The notes: generated by a model not told the origin, from the letters alone. Counted from the first letter of the stretch, positions 8,684 through 17,792 are shown. The stretch: 64,000 bases of DNA from Bacillus ectoiniformans (GCF_016908875.1 NZ_JAFBES010000003.1:186001-250000); one strand, 5' to 3'. Made by a program: numbers and translations.

Positions 8684-9493
8684 TTATTTGTCCATTTTGT
8701 TGTAAGCGCCGTGCATAACGGGACCTACATATTGGTTTAATTTAAATCCGTGGCGGATCGCCGCATTCACGAATTCTTTGGCATTGGCTACAGCTTCATG
8801 AACAGGCTGTCCGTTTGCCAAGTTAGAAGTAATGGCAGCGGCGAATGTACAGCCTGCTCCATGATTATAAGTTGTTTCTACCTTTTCAGCTTCAAGAACA
8901 GCAAACTCTGAGCCATCGTAGAAAACATCAACAGCTTTCTCATGCTCTAGCTGCTTGCCGCCTTTAATCACCACGTTTTTTGCTCCGAGGTCATGGATTT
9001 TCTCCGCTGCTGCTTTCATATCCTCAATTGTGCGGATCGGCCCCACTCCAGATAACTGCCACGCTTCAAAAAGGTTCGGAGTGACAACTGCTGCAATCGG
9101 AAGCAAGAATTCGCGCATCGCATCCGTTGTTTCAGGATTTAATACTTCATCTTCCCCTTTACATACCATGACCGGGTCGATAACGACTTTATCGATGCCG
9201 TTTGCCTTGATATGCTTGGCTGCAAGTTCGATAATTTCAGGTGTAGCAAGCATTCCGGTTTTAAGTGCATCAATGCCAACAGACATCGCTGTTTTTAATT
9301 GTGCTTCCAACGTATCTAAAGAAAGCGGGTGCACACCATGATGCCAATGGTTATCGGGATCCATTGTAACGACCGTAGTTAATGCCGTCATACCGTATAC
9401 ACCATGCTCCTGGAATGTTTTTAGATCTGCTTGAATGCCGGCGCCTCCGCTCGTATCGGAACCGGCAATTGTTAATGTCTTTTTCATTGTCAT
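8684..9493 (-). CDS. pdxK: Pyridoxine/pyridoxal kinase of the ThiD/PdxK type
   Basis: This ribokinase-fold ATP-dependent kinase has 269 aa. It phosphorylates B6 vitamers, and family members also act on hydroxymethylpyrimidine. Motifs seen are the N-terminal IAGSDTSGGAGIQADLKT, the VIDPVMVCKG strand, TPNLFEA and the anion hole GAGCTFAAA with the catalytic aspartate position occupied by Gly-Ala-Gly-Cys. That last feature matches B. subtilis PdxK, formerly ThiD/YwdB, rather than the true HMP kinase. A tight AGGAGGG site precedes ATG 9493. The gene is divergent from ung across 221 bp. Confidence 0.9.
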   Translation of the reverse strand: MTMKKTLTIAGSDTSGGAGIQADLKTFQEHGVYGMTALTTVVTMDPDNHWHHGVHPLSLDTLEAQLKTAMSVGIDALKTGMLATPEIIELAAKHIKANGIDKVVIDPVMVCKGEDEVLNPETTDAMREFLLPIAAVVTPNLFEAWQLSGVGPIRTIEDMKAAAEKIHDLGAKNVVIKGGKQLEHEKAVDVFYDGSEFAVLEAEKVETTYNHGAGCTFAAAITSNLANGQPVHEAVANAKEFVNAAIRHGFKLNQYVGPVMHGAYNKMDK

Positions 9494-9714
9494 GTTGTTA
9501 AACCCTCCTAAATTTCATCAACCAACATATTACGAAGAAGTATGAGGCTTCATTATTTAATATGTAATAATATTTTAAAAAATAAAACCATTTAACACAA
9601 GGAAGAAAGTTTCAGATTGGAAATTAGCAGGAATGCATTAAGTTCTTTAAAGGGAAAAGAATAGTGTCAAATGGGCGCCGTGGGGTATAACATAGACAGG
9701 TAAGGAGGGGTTAT

Positions 9715-10398
9715 ATGTCTAAAAAAATACTGACAAATGATTGGGCACCATTACTAGAGGAAGAATTTTCGAAGCCATATTATTTAAAGCTAAGGGAATT
9801 TTTAAAAGAAGAATATACAAATCATGTCATATATCCTGCGATGGATGACATATTTAATGCTTTACACTATACGCCTTATGAGGACGTGAAAGTAGTGATC
9901 TTAGGACAAGATCCTTATCATGGACCAGGTCAGGCCCACGGGTTTAGTTTTTCGGTGATGCCGGATGTTCCATTGCCGCCTTCATTAAGAAATATATTTA
10001 AGGAATTGCAAGCGGACGTTCAATGCGATATGCCGGCAAGCGGCAATTTGCTTCCTTGGGCCGAACAAGGTGTTTTGCTGCTTAATACGGTGCTGACAGT
10101 TCGGCAGGGAGAAGCGCATTCTCACCGCAGGAAAGGCTGGGAAACCTTTACCGATACAGTCATCCAAACGCTCAACGACAGAGAGAAACCTATTGTGTTC
10201 ATTCTGTGGGGAAGACCTGCCCAAACCAAGCTCGCACTTATAGATGAGACAAAACATCGAGTGATTCAATCTGTGCATCCGAGTCCGCTTTCAGCTAGAC
10301 GCGGCTTTTTTGGCAGCGCGCCATTTTCCCAAGCGAATGCATATTTAAAGGAAATAGGAGAGAAACCTGTCAAATGGTGTCGCCTTCTAAATGAATAA
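9715..10398 (+). CDS. ung: Uracil-DNA glycosylase
   Basis: This family 1 uracil-DNA glycosylase, 227 aa, excises uracil from DNA in base-excision repair. Signature motifs are [13 protein letters not shown] (catalytic Asp, water-activating loop) near residue 64 and the DNA-intercalating [11 protein letters not shown] near residue 188. The start is ATG 9715 with GGAGGGG seven bases upstream. It is followed by a parS sequence and by a Cys-rich mini-gene. Confidence 0.97.
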   Translation: MSKKILTNDWAPLLEEEFSKPYYLKLREFLKEEYTNHVIYPAMDDIFNALHYTPYEDVKVVILGQDPYHGPGQAHGFSFSVMPDVPLPPSLRNIFKELQADVQCDMPASGNLLPWAEQGVLLLNTVLTVRQGEAHSHRRKGWETFTDTVIQTLNDREKPIVFILWGRPAQTKLALIDETKHRVIQSVHPSPLSARRGFFGSAPFSQANAYLKEIGEKPVKWCRLLNE

Positions 10399-10412
10399 TC
10401 AGCATATTCTGA

Positions 10413-10428
10413 TGTTTCACGTGGAACA
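10413..10428. other. parS site (ParB/Spo0J nucleation site)
   Basis: The reverse complement of these 16 bases is TGTTCCACGTGAAACA, the canonical Bacillus parS sequence. It starts 14 bp after the ung stop codon in non-coding DNA. ParB family proteins load and spread from such sites, and they recruit SMC for chromosome segregation. Identity is by exact match to the remembered consensus; occupancy is inferred. Confidence 0.85.
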
Positions 10429-10550
10429 TTGACAGCTATCGACACGGTTATATTGGCAGAACATATGGACTTAAAAGAAATACGTCATGAGAGATAATTT
10501 TTTGTTAAAATAAGAAGAAAAAGGTTGGGGGCACGTGAGGAGGGAATCAG

Positions 10551-10730
10551 TTGCAGCAGAAAGTCAATTGCTTTGAATGCAAAAACTTTTTTGTGACATG
10601 GGATCAGCGTAATCCGCGCGGCTGCAAAGCATATGGATTTAAGACAAAGCAGCTGCCGTCCATCGTTGTTCAGCAGGCATCAGGACACCCTTGCTATAAA
10701 TTTTCTCCGAAACAGCCAAAAGGTAAATGA
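10551..10730 (+). CDS. 59-aa Cys4 protein, putative zinc ribbon, next to ung
   Basis: This short gene begins at TTG 10551 behind a strong GAGGAGGG and ends at TGA 10728-10730. The product has four cysteines: C7 and C10 (CFEC), C25 (GC) and C48 (PCY). The pattern VNCFECKNFFVTWD, NPRGCKAYGFK and ASGHPCYKF looks like a small metal-binding fold. It is followed after 3 bp by the potassium channel gene, so the two are probably translated from one transcript. I do not know a function. I recall similar short proteins beside or mis-annotated as uracil-DNA glycosylase in other bacteria. Confidence 0.85.
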   Translation: MQQKVNCFECKNFFVTWDQRNPRGCKAYGFKTKQLPSIVVQQASGHPCYKFSPKQPKGK

Positions 10731-10733
10731 ACC

Positions 10734-11747
10734 ATGCCATTTAATATAAGAAAGAGATATGTTCATTTTATTAATAGCATCATTCTCATGTTATGTATGA
10801 ATGTGATCGGAACCATTGGGTTTATGTACTTTGAGCAGCTATCTTTTTTTGATGCGCTCTGGCTGACAGTGATTACGGTGTTAACCGTCGGATATGGCGA
10901 TACCATTCCAGTTACGGATGCGGGTAAATGGTTTGCTCTCATTATTATACCGGTCAGTGTTGGGGTGGTTTCCTATTCCATTGGTTCCATAGCTTCTTTA
11001 ATCGTCGAAGGAGAATTGTCAACGTCAGTGAGGGTGAGGAAGATGAAGAAGAAAATTGATCGTCTTGAAAATCATGTCATTGTCTGCGGGCTGGGCCGTG
11101 TCGGTGAACAGGTCCTAGAACATACAAGGGAAAGAAAAGATATGCAAGCGGTGTTCATTGATAGAGATGAAGAGGCACTTGATAAATTTTTAAACAATGA
11201 AGAGTTATATATTGTCGGAGATGCGACGGAGGATTCTGTTCTAAAAGAAGCAGGGATTGATCGTGCCTCTGCTTTAGTTGCGACGCTACCAAGTGATTCT
11301 GATAATGTGTTTATTACGTTAACCGCCAAAGGTTTGAACCCGGATATTCAGATTATTGCCCGTACAGAAAGAGAAGCGACGGTTGCCAAGCTGAAAACAG
11401 CAGGTGCTTCCAGAGTCATTAATCCTTCTTTAATTGGCGGCAAGCAGATGGTGATGTCGATTTTAAAACCGTTAAGTGTCCAGTATATCGATATGGTGCT
11501 TTCTGCCGGACACCATGAATATGGCATTGAGGAGATCTTAGTGAAGGATGGATCGCTGCTCGCAGGCCGCTCATTAAAAGAATTAGATATACGCAATACA
11601 TATAATGTGACAGTTGTGGCACTTTTAAGAGAAGATAACATGATGGGAACGCCTAAAGCAGATGACAGGTTCCTGGTTAATGATAAGATAATAGTGTTTG
11701 GTTCTGATGACGATCTTCTTCAATTTGAAAAAGAGATTACACGCTGA
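10734..11747 (+). CDS. Potassium channel with two membrane helices and RCK (TrkA-N) domain
   Basis: This is a cytoplasmic-membrane K+ channel subunit of the YugO/MthK type, 337 aa. Two helices (about 10-30 and 65-88) flank the pore loop with selectivity filter TVGYGD near residue 56. An RCK regulatory domain follows with the Rossmann motif GLGRVGEQ near residue 118. A TrkA-C like domain lies near residues 250-337. It lies between the Cys4 mini-gene and ywdI, a position taken by other genes in B. subtilis. Gating ligand unknown. Confidence 0.93.
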   Translation: MPFNIRKRYVHFINSIILMLCMNVIGTIGFMYFEQLSFFDALWLTVITVLTVGYGDTIPVTDAGKWFALIIIPVSVGVVSYSIGSIASLIVEGELSTSVRVRKMKKKIDRLENHVIVCGLGRVGEQVLEHTRERKDMQAVFIDRDEEALDKFLNNEELYIVGDATEDSVLKEAGIDRASALVATLPSDSDNVFITLTAKGLNPDIQIIARTEREATVAKLKTAGASRVINPSLIGGKQMVMSILKPLSVQYIDMVLSAGHHEYGIEEILVKDGSLLAGRSLKELDIRNTYNVTVVALLREDNMMGTPKADDRFLVNDKIIVFGSDDDLLQFEKEITR

Positions 11748-11761
11748 CAGGAGGGACAAAA

Positions 11762-12058
11762 TTGAATATTTCACATCAGTCTGTTTTAAGCAGGATTGAA
11801 CAAGAAGTGCGAAAAGCAAAACAGGCAGAGAAGAGCGATTCCGTAAAGCAGCACTTATATACGATCAAAACATTGTGTGAAGTCATGTTAGATACTCCTG
11901 GTGAAACAGGGAGTCAAAGTTTTAAGCCTTCCATCACTCCGCAAATCCAGCCGATGGTACAATCGCCATTGCCACAGAAACCTGCGGTAACGATCAATCA
12001 AGAAGAGAAGCTGGAAACAGAAGACGGAGCGAATGGTGATTCCATTTTTGATTTTTAA
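11762..12058 (+). CDS. ywdI: YwdI-family protein (DUF5327)
   Basis: This is a small hydrophilic protein, 98 aa. Its N-terminal half is helical (SVLSRIEQEVRKAKQA), and its C-terminal half is low-complexity and rich in Pro and Gln. It matches the YwdI family from B. subtilis by sequence and by its place just before ywdK. Function is unknown. The start is TTG 11762 with AGGAGGGA upstream, 14 bp after the channel gene. Confidence 0.85.
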   Translation: MNISHQSVLSRIEQEVRKAKQAEKSDSVKQHLYTIKTLCEVMLDTPGETGSQSFKPSITPQIQPMVQSPLPQKPAVTINQEEKLETEDGANGDSIFDF

Positions 12059-12072
12059 GGAGAGATGAATGA

Positions 12073-12441
12073 ATGAAAGTTTTTATTATAATTGGAGCAA
12101 TTAATGCCTTCTTATCCGTAGCATTAGGGGCATTCGGTGCGCATGGTTTAGAAGGAAAGGTAGAACCTAGATATTTAGATATTTGGAAAACGGGTGTTCA
12201 ATACCAGATGTTTCATGCAACCGGTCTGATTTTAGTCGGAATCCTGATCGGCCAGATCTCACCAAGCTCGTTGTTAAACTGGTCAGGCTGGGCGATGCTG
12301 ATCGGAATTATTTTATTCTCAGGCAGCTTGTATGTACTGACATTGACGAAGATTAGTGTGTTAGGTGCGATTACTCCGCTCGGCGGCGTAGCATTTTTGG
12401 CTGGATGGGTATTATTAATTATGGCGGTTGTAAAAAGCTAA
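12073..12441 (+). CDS. ywdK: DUF423 membrane protein YwdK
   Basis: This membrane protein of 122 aa has four predicted helices. The family signature near the N-terminus is LGAFGAHGL, followed by a WKTGVQYQMFHA stretch, both typical of DUF423. The biochemical role is not known. It lies 14 bp after ywdI with AAGGAGAG before the ATG, and a strong terminator follows. Confidence 0.9.
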   Translation: MKVFIIIGAINAFLSVALGAFGAHGLEGKVEPRYLDIWKTGVQYQMFHATGLILVGILIGQISPSSLLNWSGWAMLIGIILFSGSLYVLTLTKISVLGAITPLGGVAFLAGWVLLIMAVVKS

Positions 12442-12463
12442 CTCACTAATGTATAACTAAAGG

Positions 12464-12499
12464 CAGCCTGGGTTCTTACAAGGAACTCAGGTTGTTTTT
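12464..12499 (+). terminator. Terminator of the channel-ywdI-ywdK unit
   Basis: CAGCCTGGGTTC (12464-12475) pairs with GAACTCAGGTTG (12483-12494), with near-complete complementarity and a following TTTTTG. Confidence 0.8.
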
Positions 12500-12516
12500 G
12501 TTTGAGGCAATGAATG

Positions 12517-12557
12517 AAAAACCCCGAAGAGCGAGGGAGAGGTCCGTGTCTTCGGGG
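12517..12557 (-). terminator. Terminator of cwlJ-gerQ
   Basis: On the minus strand CCCCGAAGA (12557-12549 complement) pairs with TCTTCGGGG, followed by TTTTTC. It lies 25 bp past the gerQ stop. Confidence 0.75.
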
Positions 12558-12581
12558 CGGATAAATATAAATTAGATGTCA

Positions 12582-13004
12582 TTATCTCGGCGGATAATTC
12601 GTAAGCGGCACGTTGTTGTTAAACGGATATTCATATTCAATTTCTTCATCAAATGTGATGTAATCTAAGTAAATCATCGGCAGTAAATAACGCATTCCAG
12701 TCTGGGGATCGCTTAGAATCAGATGGTCACGGCCGGCTGCTTCGATTACACCTTTAAATACCTTCGCATTCCATTCTGAGTTATTCTCGAACGTCATATA
12801 AACAGTAGCGACTTTGCCTCGATTTAGTCGTAATATATTTTCAATATATGATTCCTCTACAGGCAGCATCTGCCCTGGCATTTGCGAGCCAGTTCCTGAC
12901 CCAGGAATCGCACCGCCTGATGGAGTTGTGTAAAAAGGGGAGCCGTAACCCTGTTGATAGCTTGGCATTGTGTACATTTGATAGGGATTCATTTGATATT
13001 GCAT
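12582..13004 (-). CDS. gerQ: Spore coat protein GerQ
   Basis: GerQ is a coat protein needed for CwlJ localisation, and it is cross-linked by transglutaminase in the spore coat. The product has 140 aa. Residues 1-50 are rich in Gln, Tyr, Met and Pro, the usual cross-linkable leader. The C-terminal part holds the conserved VEESYIENILRLNRGK and the LPMIYLDYITFDEEIEYEYP block. The frame is open to 13079, but ATG 13002-13004 with AGGAGG upstream fits the family start. It lies 29 bp after cwlJ, the conserved cwlJ-gerQ operon expressed in the mother cell. Confidence 0.95.
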   Translation of the reverse strand: MQYQMNPYQMYTMPSYQQGYGSPFYTTPSGGAIPGSGTGSQMPGQMLPVEESYIENILRLNRGKVATVYMTFENNSEWNAKVFKGVIEAAGRDHLILSDPQTGMRYLLPMIYLDYITFDEEIEYEYPFNNNVPLTNYPPR

Positions 13005-13033
13005 AGTAAGAAAACCTCCTCGTAAATTTATAG

Positions 13034-13453
13034 TTAATATACCGTAGGACATGCAGACTGAAGCGGTGTGAAAAAGCAATGCGATTTAAATCGGCCGGAA
13101 TTATTTTGGCCGTACCATTGGGCAGGACAGTTGCCTTCTGGACGGAAAAACCAAAGAGAGTTTGAAGCAGGATGATAGCGTCCGCCTTTAATAGTTTTAC
13201 GGGCTAAATCAATATCCTGCTGGCGAGCTCTTTGGTAGAAGTAGCCTTTTTGAGTCGCTTCAAAGCCGCCAGGACGCTGGTACACCATGTTTCTAACAGT
13301 CCGGATGTCTTTAAAATCAAGGCAATCCGCGCGCACGCGATTCACTCCAACATTTCCAACCATCAGCATGCCCAGCTGGCCTTCACCTTCTGCTTCAGCT
13401 CTCATTAAACGCGCAAGAAGCTTGACGTCTTCCTCGTTGTAGGGAATAACCAT
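13034..13453 (-). CDS. cwlJ: Spore cortex-lytic hydrolase CwlJ
   Basis: CwlJ is a coat-associated cell wall hydrolase that degrades spore cortex during germination, notably in response to Ca-dipicolinate. It belongs to the SleB/CwlJ hydrolase_2 family. Visible family features are LARLMRAEAEGEGQLGM with the catalytic Glu, VGVNRVRADCLDF, and the tail WFFRPEGNCPAQWYGQNNSGRFKSHCFF. No signal peptide is present, as usual for CwlJ. ATG 13453 follows AGGTGG and gives 139 aa, close to 142 in B. subtilis. The frame is longer upstream without a ribosome site. Confidence 0.95.
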   Translation of the reverse strand: MVIPYNEEDVKLLARLMRAEAEGEGQLGMLMVGNVGVNRVRADCLDFKDIRTVRNMVYQRPGGFEATQKGYFYQRARQQDIDLARKTIKGGRYHPASNSLWFFRPEGNCPAQWYGQNNSGRFKSHCFFTPLQSACPTVY

Positions 13454-13591
13454 TCGCTTCCACCTCACTTTTTCGAACGGCTTATCACTTAATATGTATG
13501 TACGAATTAGTGATTCATGACAGGCTTTTTTCATAAAATAAAATGTCAGCCGTTGAGTTCGGCTGTTCAACTGTCCTCTTTACTCATGAAA

Positions 13592-13635
13592 AAAAGCCGA
13601 AAATTTTAAGTGTGACCTTAAAATTTTCGGCTTAT
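13592..13635. terminator. Long hairpin after hemQ
   Basis: A 17-bp perfect stem (13594-13610 with 13617-13633) encloses a 6-nt loop. On the minus strand the hairpin ends in a T-rich tract, so it probably terminates hemQ and insulates the cwlJ promoter. Confidence 0.8.
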
Positions 13636-13643
13636 CTTATTGA

Positions 13644-14390
13644 TTAATTAACGTGCAGCATTTGAGCAAGCTTTTCTTCTGTCATCAAGTTTCCAACGAA
13701 GAAGGAGCCAAACTCACCGTAACGCGCGCTGACTTCGTCAAAGCGCATTTCATAAACTAATTTCTTAAATTGAAGGACTTCATCCGCAAACAATGTCACG
13801 CCCCACTCATAATCATCAAAACCAACGGAGCCAGTGATGATTTGCTTAACAAGACCTGCGTATTGGCGGCCGATCATGCCGTGGCTTTTCATTAGAGCGC
13901 CGCGGTCTTTCATCGGAAGCATGTACCAGTTGTCTTCGCCTTGGCGGCGTTTATCCATTGGATAGAAGCAAATGTGCTTCGCCTTTGGAAGCTCTGGATA
14001 CAGGCGAGCTCTGATTTGCGGATTTTGATAAGGGTCTTCCTCAGAAGATAAGTAATTGCTCAGTTCAACGACTGATACATATGAGTAGCTAGGAATTGTG
14101 TACTCGGCAATTTTCAATTTGTTAAATTCGTTTTCAATGGCATTTAACTCTTCCATCGTTGGACGAAGAATCATCAGCATGAAATCGGCTTTTTGACCGA
14201 CGATGCTGTAGAATGCATGGCTGCCTTCTTTTGCCTCATGTGCTTTGTTCAATTTATTTAAGAAGCCTTGGAATTCATGAATTGCTGTTTGGCGCTCATC
14301 ACTTGAAAGCATCTTCCAAGTCGCCCAGTCAATTAGCCTGAAATCATGCAGGGAATACCAGCCATCTAGAGTTTTTGCTGCTTCGCTCAT
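13644..14390 (-). CDS. hemQ: Coproheme decarboxylase (hydrogen peroxide-dependent heme synthase) HemQ
   Basis: HemQ catalyses the last step of the coproporphyrin-dependent heme pathway of Gram-positive bacteria, turning Fe-coproporphyrin III into heme b. It is a chlorite dismutase-fold protein, 248 aa. The N-terminus [15 protein letters not shown], the [19 protein letters not shown] stretch with the radical Tyr region, and ERQ-free [20 protein letters not shown] are family hallmarks. The start is ATG 14388-14390, eight bases after AGGAG. A GTG nine bases further upstream overlaps that ribosome site and is less likely. Confidence 0.95.
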   Translation of the reverse strand: MSEAAKTLDGWYSLHDFRLIDWATWKMLSSDERQTAIHEFQGFLNKLNKAHEAKEGSHAFYSIVGQKADFMLMILRPTMEELNAIENEFNKLKIAEYTIPSYSYVSVVELSNYLSSEEDPYQNPQIRARLYPELPKAKHICFYPMDKRRQGEDNWYMLPMKDRGALMKSHGMIGRQYAGLVKQIITGSVGFDDYEWGVTLFADEVLQFKKLVYEMRFDEVSARYGEFGSFFVGNLMTEEKLAQMLHVN

Positions 14391-14577
14391 GTCATTCACT
14401 CCTATGTAAAAGTTTGTCTTCTTACTTAATATATCACAAACTTACCTGTGAATTCGAAGCATACTCCTTATTTCCTGATGATTAATTAAGGGATAGCTGG
14501 GAATAGTAAAAAGTGGCGAGATTATTTTTTGAAAAGTAGAACTTTTGTCTGCGAAATTGAAAAAATAGCATTTTATC

Positions 14578-14605
14578 TTGAATTTTGTTATGAGTGGAGT
14601 ATGCT
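14578..14605 (+). promoter_or_regulatory. Sigma-A type promoter of pta
   Basis: TTGAAT (14578-14583) and TATGCT (14600-14605) are 16 bp apart, 32 bp before the pta start. An AAAAGT-N3-ACTTTT inverted repeat lies about 50 bp upstream. I found no convincing cre box. Confidence 0.5.
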
Positions 14606-14636
14606 AAAAATGGATGAAACATGAGGAGGACATACA

Positions 14637-15608
14637 TTGAGTAACTTATTTACAACATTGAAAGAAAAGGTAAGCGGAACAGATAGAAAAATCGTGTTTC
14701 CTGAGGGATTAGATGAACGAATTTTAACAGCAGCCAGCCGTTTAGCCGCTGAAAATATATTGACACCAATCTTAGTTGGTAAAGAAGAGGAAGTAAAAGC
14801 AAAAGCGACAGAACTTTCCCTTTCTCTTGAAGGCACCGAAATATATGACCCTAGTACGTATGAAAAGTTGGATGAATTAGTACAATCTTTTGTTGAACGC
14901 CGTAAAGGCAAAGCAACGGAAGAACAAGCACGCCAAATTTTAATGGATGCAAATTATTTCGGAACGATGCTCGTTTATAACAATCTTGCACATGGCTTAG
15001 TGAGCGGAGCGATTCACTCGACAGCGGATACGGTTCGCCCAGCCCTGCAGATTATCAAAACGAAGCCGGGTGTAACGAAAACATCAGGTGTGTTTATTAT
15101 GGTGCGCGGCGATGAACAATATGTGTTTGCGGACTGTGCCATTAATATCTCTCCAGACAGCCAGGATTTAGCGGAGATTGCGGTTGAAAGTGCGAAAACG
15201 GCGGAAATGTTTGATATTAACCCTCGCGTCGCTATGTTAAGCTTCTCAACGAAGGGATCTGCGAAGTCTCCTGAAACGGAAAGAGTAGTAGAGGCAGCTC
15301 GTCTTGCGAAGGAGAAAGCGCCTGAATTGCTTGTGGATGGCGAATTCCAATTTGATGCGGCATTCGTTCCATCAGTGGCGAAGAAGAAAGCGCCAGATTC
15401 TGATATTCAAGGGGACGCAAATGTGTTTGTCTTCCCAAGCTTGGAAGCAGGAAATATTGGGTACAAGATCGCTCAGCGTTTAGGCAATTTTGAAGCGGTC
15501 GGTCCGATCCTTCAAGGATTAAATGCACCAGTAAATGATTTATCACGCGGATGCAATGAAGAAGACGTGTACAAGCTGGCATTAATTACAGCTGGACAGT
15601 CTTTATAA
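14637..15608 (+). CDS. pta: Phosphate acetyltransferase
   Basis: Pta transfers acetyl between CoA and phosphate, acetyl-CoA + Pi to acetyl phosphate + CoA, for overflow metabolism with AckA. It is the compact 323-aa form without the N-terminal regulatory domain. The body begins with DRKIVFPEGLDERIL, and conserved regions include VSGAIHSTADTVRPALQIIKT and FVFPSLEAGNIGYKI near the C-terminus. The start is TTG 14637 with GAGGAGG upstream. Confidence 0.97.
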   Translation: MSNLFTTLKEKVSGTDRKIVFPEGLDERILTAASRLAAENILTPILVGKEEEVKAKATELSLSLEGTEIYDPSTYEKLDELVQSFVERRKGKATEEQARQILMDANYFGTMLVYNNLAHGLVSGAIHSTADTVRPALQIIKTKPGVTKTSGVFIMVRGDEQYVFADCAINISPDSQDLAEIAVESAKTAEMFDINPRVAMLSFSTKGSAKSPETERVVEAARLAKEKAPELLVDGEFQFDAAFVPSVAKKKAPDSDIQGDANVFVFPSLEAGNIGYKIAQRLGNFEAVGPILQGLNAPVNDLSRGCNEEDVYKLALITAGQSL

Positions 15609-15615
15609 GAAAGAG

Positions 15616-15646
15616 AGAAAGCCGGCTGTTGCCGGCTTTTTTTAAG
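15616..15646 (+). terminator. Intrinsic terminator of pta
   Basis: AAAGCCGGC and GCCGGCTTT pair around a 4-nt loop and are followed by seven T residues. Confidence 0.9.
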
Positions 15647-15688
15647 AGAATGAACAGATTTTTCGGGTGAGGTAAAGGAGATTGGCAG

Positions 15689-16531
15689 ATGAGTAAAGAG
15701 TTAGAGCTGTTAAGACAAAGAGAATGGCGTTTGATCGATCAATCAAGCCTCGGACCGATGTTCGATGCGCTGCAGTCGTTTGCCGCAGATGATACGCTAT
15801 GCACATCTGTGGGAGCAGGGCAAAGTCCTGCTGTTGCAAGAGCCTGGGTTCATCATCAAACGATTGTGCTAGGAATACAGGATACGAAGCTGCCTGATCT
15901 TAAGGATGGATTGCAGCTGTTAAAAGACGCTGGCTTCCGTGTTATTGTCCGCAATTCTGGCGGTTTGGCTGTAGTTCTCGATGAAGGAGTATTGAATCTT
16001 TCACTGATCTTTCCTGATACAGAAAAGGGAATTGATATCGACCGCGGATATGAGGCTATGCTTTCGTTAATCAAGCAAATGTTTAAAGAATTCCCTGTAG
16101 AGATTGAGGCGTTTGAAGTGGTAGGTTCCTATTGTCCAGGCAGCTATGATTTAAGTATCGGAGGAAAGAAATTTGCCGGCATCTCTCAGCGCCGCCTTCG
16201 AAATGGTGTCGCTGTGCAGATTTATTTATGCATCAATGGAAGCGGGGCAGAACGGGCGGAACTGATCAGACGGTTTTATGAGGCTGGGAAGCAAGGAAAG
16301 GCAACCAAGTGGGTATTCCCCGATATAAAGCCGGAAACGATGGCTTCCCTGTCAGAGCTTCTGCAAAAAGAATTAACGGTTCAAGATGTCATGCTCCGTT
16401 TTTTGACCGCACTGAACGGATTTGCTGACCATTTGTTTGCGAGCTCTCTGCAAGAACAGGAGTTGGAGTGGTACCAAGCCTATTTACAGCGGGTCACAGA
16501 ACGTAATGAAAAAGCACTGTTGACTGAATGA
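15689..16531 (+). CDS. lipL: Octanoyl-[GcvH]:protein N-octanoyltransferase LipL
   Basis: LipL moves octanoyl from GcvH to the E2 subunits of lipoate-dependent complexes by amidotransfer. The product has 280 aa and the BPL/LplA-like fold. The expected catalytic cysteine is C149 in [11 protein letters not shown]. Other conserved stretches are [20 protein letters not shown] and [11 protein letters not shown]. It lies directly after pta, as the lipL (ywfL) gene does in B. subtilis, and the AGGAG-type site precedes ATG 15689. Confidence 0.94.
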   Translation: MSKELELLRQREWRLIDQSSLGPMFDALQSFAADDTLCTSVGAGQSPAVARAWVHHQTIVLGIQDTKLPDLKDGLQLLKDAGFRVIVRNSGGLAVVLDEGVLNLSLIFPDTEKGIDIDRGYEAMLSLIKQMFKEFPVEIEAFEVVGSYCPGSYDLSIGGKKFAGISQRRLRNGVAVQIYLCINGSGAERAELIRRFYEAGKQGKATKWVFPDIKPETMASLSELLQKELTVQDVMLRFLTALNGFADHLFASSLQEQELEWYQAYLQRVTERNEKALLTE

Positions 16532-16542
16532 GAAAGGAAGAA

Positions 16543-16595
16543 AGAGCTGCCTTCAATTGTTTGAACTCTGAGATCAAACAATTGAAGACAGCTCT
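16543..16595. terminator. Long bidirectional hairpin between lipL and rsfA
   Basis: A 22-bp stem (16543-16564 with 16574-16595) has one mismatch and a 9-nt loop, between convergent genes. Its T-tracts are weak on both sides. Confidence 0.7.
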
Positions 16596-16609
16596 GGCAC
16601 ATCCATCTA

Positions 16610-17308
16610 TTATTCGGCCATCTTCTCTAGGTTTCCATTGCGATCCATCTTAAAGGCCGTGGTATTCGGATCTTCTTCATCGAATAGAACCAGCTTTCTC
16701 GCACGGTTCATGATCTTCATAAGCGTTTCGTAATCTTCCTGCATCGTTTCGGAATTTTGTTCTAGCTGGCGTACGCGGCTTTCAAGCCTTTCCTTTTCTT
16801 GGTTCATAGCGGCAAGCTCTTGCTTCAATCTTGCATTCTCTTGTTTTAAACGATCCGACTGATAATGCGTGCCTGCCATATTTTGCAGAAAAACGATCAC
16901 TTTCTCTAGTGAAAGTTCACTTGTTTCAGAGGCGGACGGCTTTAAAGGCAGCGACAGAGGCTCAACAGCTATTTCTGTATCGCTTGCAAGCGGCTGGACA
17001 AGTGCTTCTACTTCTTCGATCGATGGAGCCGGTGGCTGGTAGAGTAGCTTCTTCTTACCGCTTTGTTCTTTTCCAAGCAGACGATTGCGTTGTTTTCTTT
17101 GTTTTTTTGCAAGACTTAGAGCTTGCTCGTATTGATGGCGGACGACGGCATTCCATCTGAAACCGCACGCAGCGGATGTGCGATTTAATTGATCTCCAAC
17201 TTCTTCAAATGCGTTTAATTGTGTACTTCCTTCACGAACGTGGCGAAGAACCGTTTCAGCTAGCAATAAATCATTCTCCTCAGACCATGCATCTTGTCTA
17301 TTTTTCAT
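16610..17308 (-). CDS. rsfA: RsfA-family prespore-specific transcriptional regulator
   Basis: The N-terminal 60 residues form a Myb/SANT-like DNA-binding domain ([18 protein letters not shown], then [15 protein letters not shown]). The middle is basic and Pro-rich, and residues 150-205 form a heptad-like coiled coil. In B. subtilis RsfA (YwfN) is made under sigma-F and tunes sigma-F regulon genes; the same neighbourhood here supports orthology. Length is 232 aa. The downstream terminator is shared with the convergent lipL. Confidence 0.88.
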   Translation of the reverse strand: MKNRQDAWSEENDLLLAETVLRHVREGSTQLNAFEEVGDQLNRTSAACGFRWNAVVRHQYEQALSLAKKQRKQRNRLLGKEQSGKKKLLYQPPAPSIEEVEALVQPLASDTEIAVEPLSLPLKPSASETSELSLEKVIVFLQNMAGTHYQSDRLKQENARLKQELAAMNQEKERLESRVRQLEQNSETMQEDYETLMKIMNRARKLVLFDEEDPNTTAFKMDRNGNLEKMAE

Positions 17309-17524
17309 GTTTATTCAGCTCCCTTAATTTGTTTATTGTTTGTTAGCTACAGGATGGGCATAATGGAATAGTTTTATACAATATGAAAAATAATTTTTTT
17401 CTGATAGTTTCACTGTTTCTTGGTATGAAGCCTAATGCTGGTTCTATGCAAACTTGCAAACGAGCCGTATTCAAGGTAAAATACCGTTTAGCTTCATTTT
17501 GAAAAAAGAAGGGATTGTATATAG

Positions 17525-17749
17525 ATGGCAAACGAATTTCGAGTTTGCGATGACTGCCAGGCAGTTAACTTGAAAACGCTGTTGCCTAAGCTGAAGGAAA
17601 TCGATCCGGAAGCGGCAATTGATATTGCCTGTCAGTCTTATTGCGGACCTGGGCGTAAAAAAACATTTACTTTTGTCAACAATCGTCCACTAGCAGCGCT
17701 GACAGAAGATGAACTGATGGAAAAAGTAAAGAAAAAGCTAAAGAAATAA
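17525..17749 (+). CDS. DUF1450 family protein (YuzB-like)
   Basis: This 74-aa soluble protein has four cysteines in a CDDCQ and [11 protein letters not shown] arrangement, typical of DUF1450. Family members resemble thioredoxin-like [2Fe-2S] or redox proteins, but no function is established. ATG 17525 follows GAAGGGA. It stands alone between rsfA (divergent) and ywfO. Confidence 0.85.
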   Translation: MANEFRVCDDCQAVNLKTLLPKLKEIDPEAAIDIACQSYCGPGRKKTFTFVNNRPLAALTEDELMEKVKKKLKK

Positions 17750-17754
17750 ATTGG

Positions 17755-17792
17755 AAATCACCTGCCGACTCGTTGGATAGGGTGATTTTTTG
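17755..17792 (+). terminator. Terminator after the DUF1450 gene
   Basis: AAATCACC (17755-17762) pairs with GGTGATTT (17781-17788) followed by T residues. The loop is 18 nt, so the stem is modest. Confidence 0.55.
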
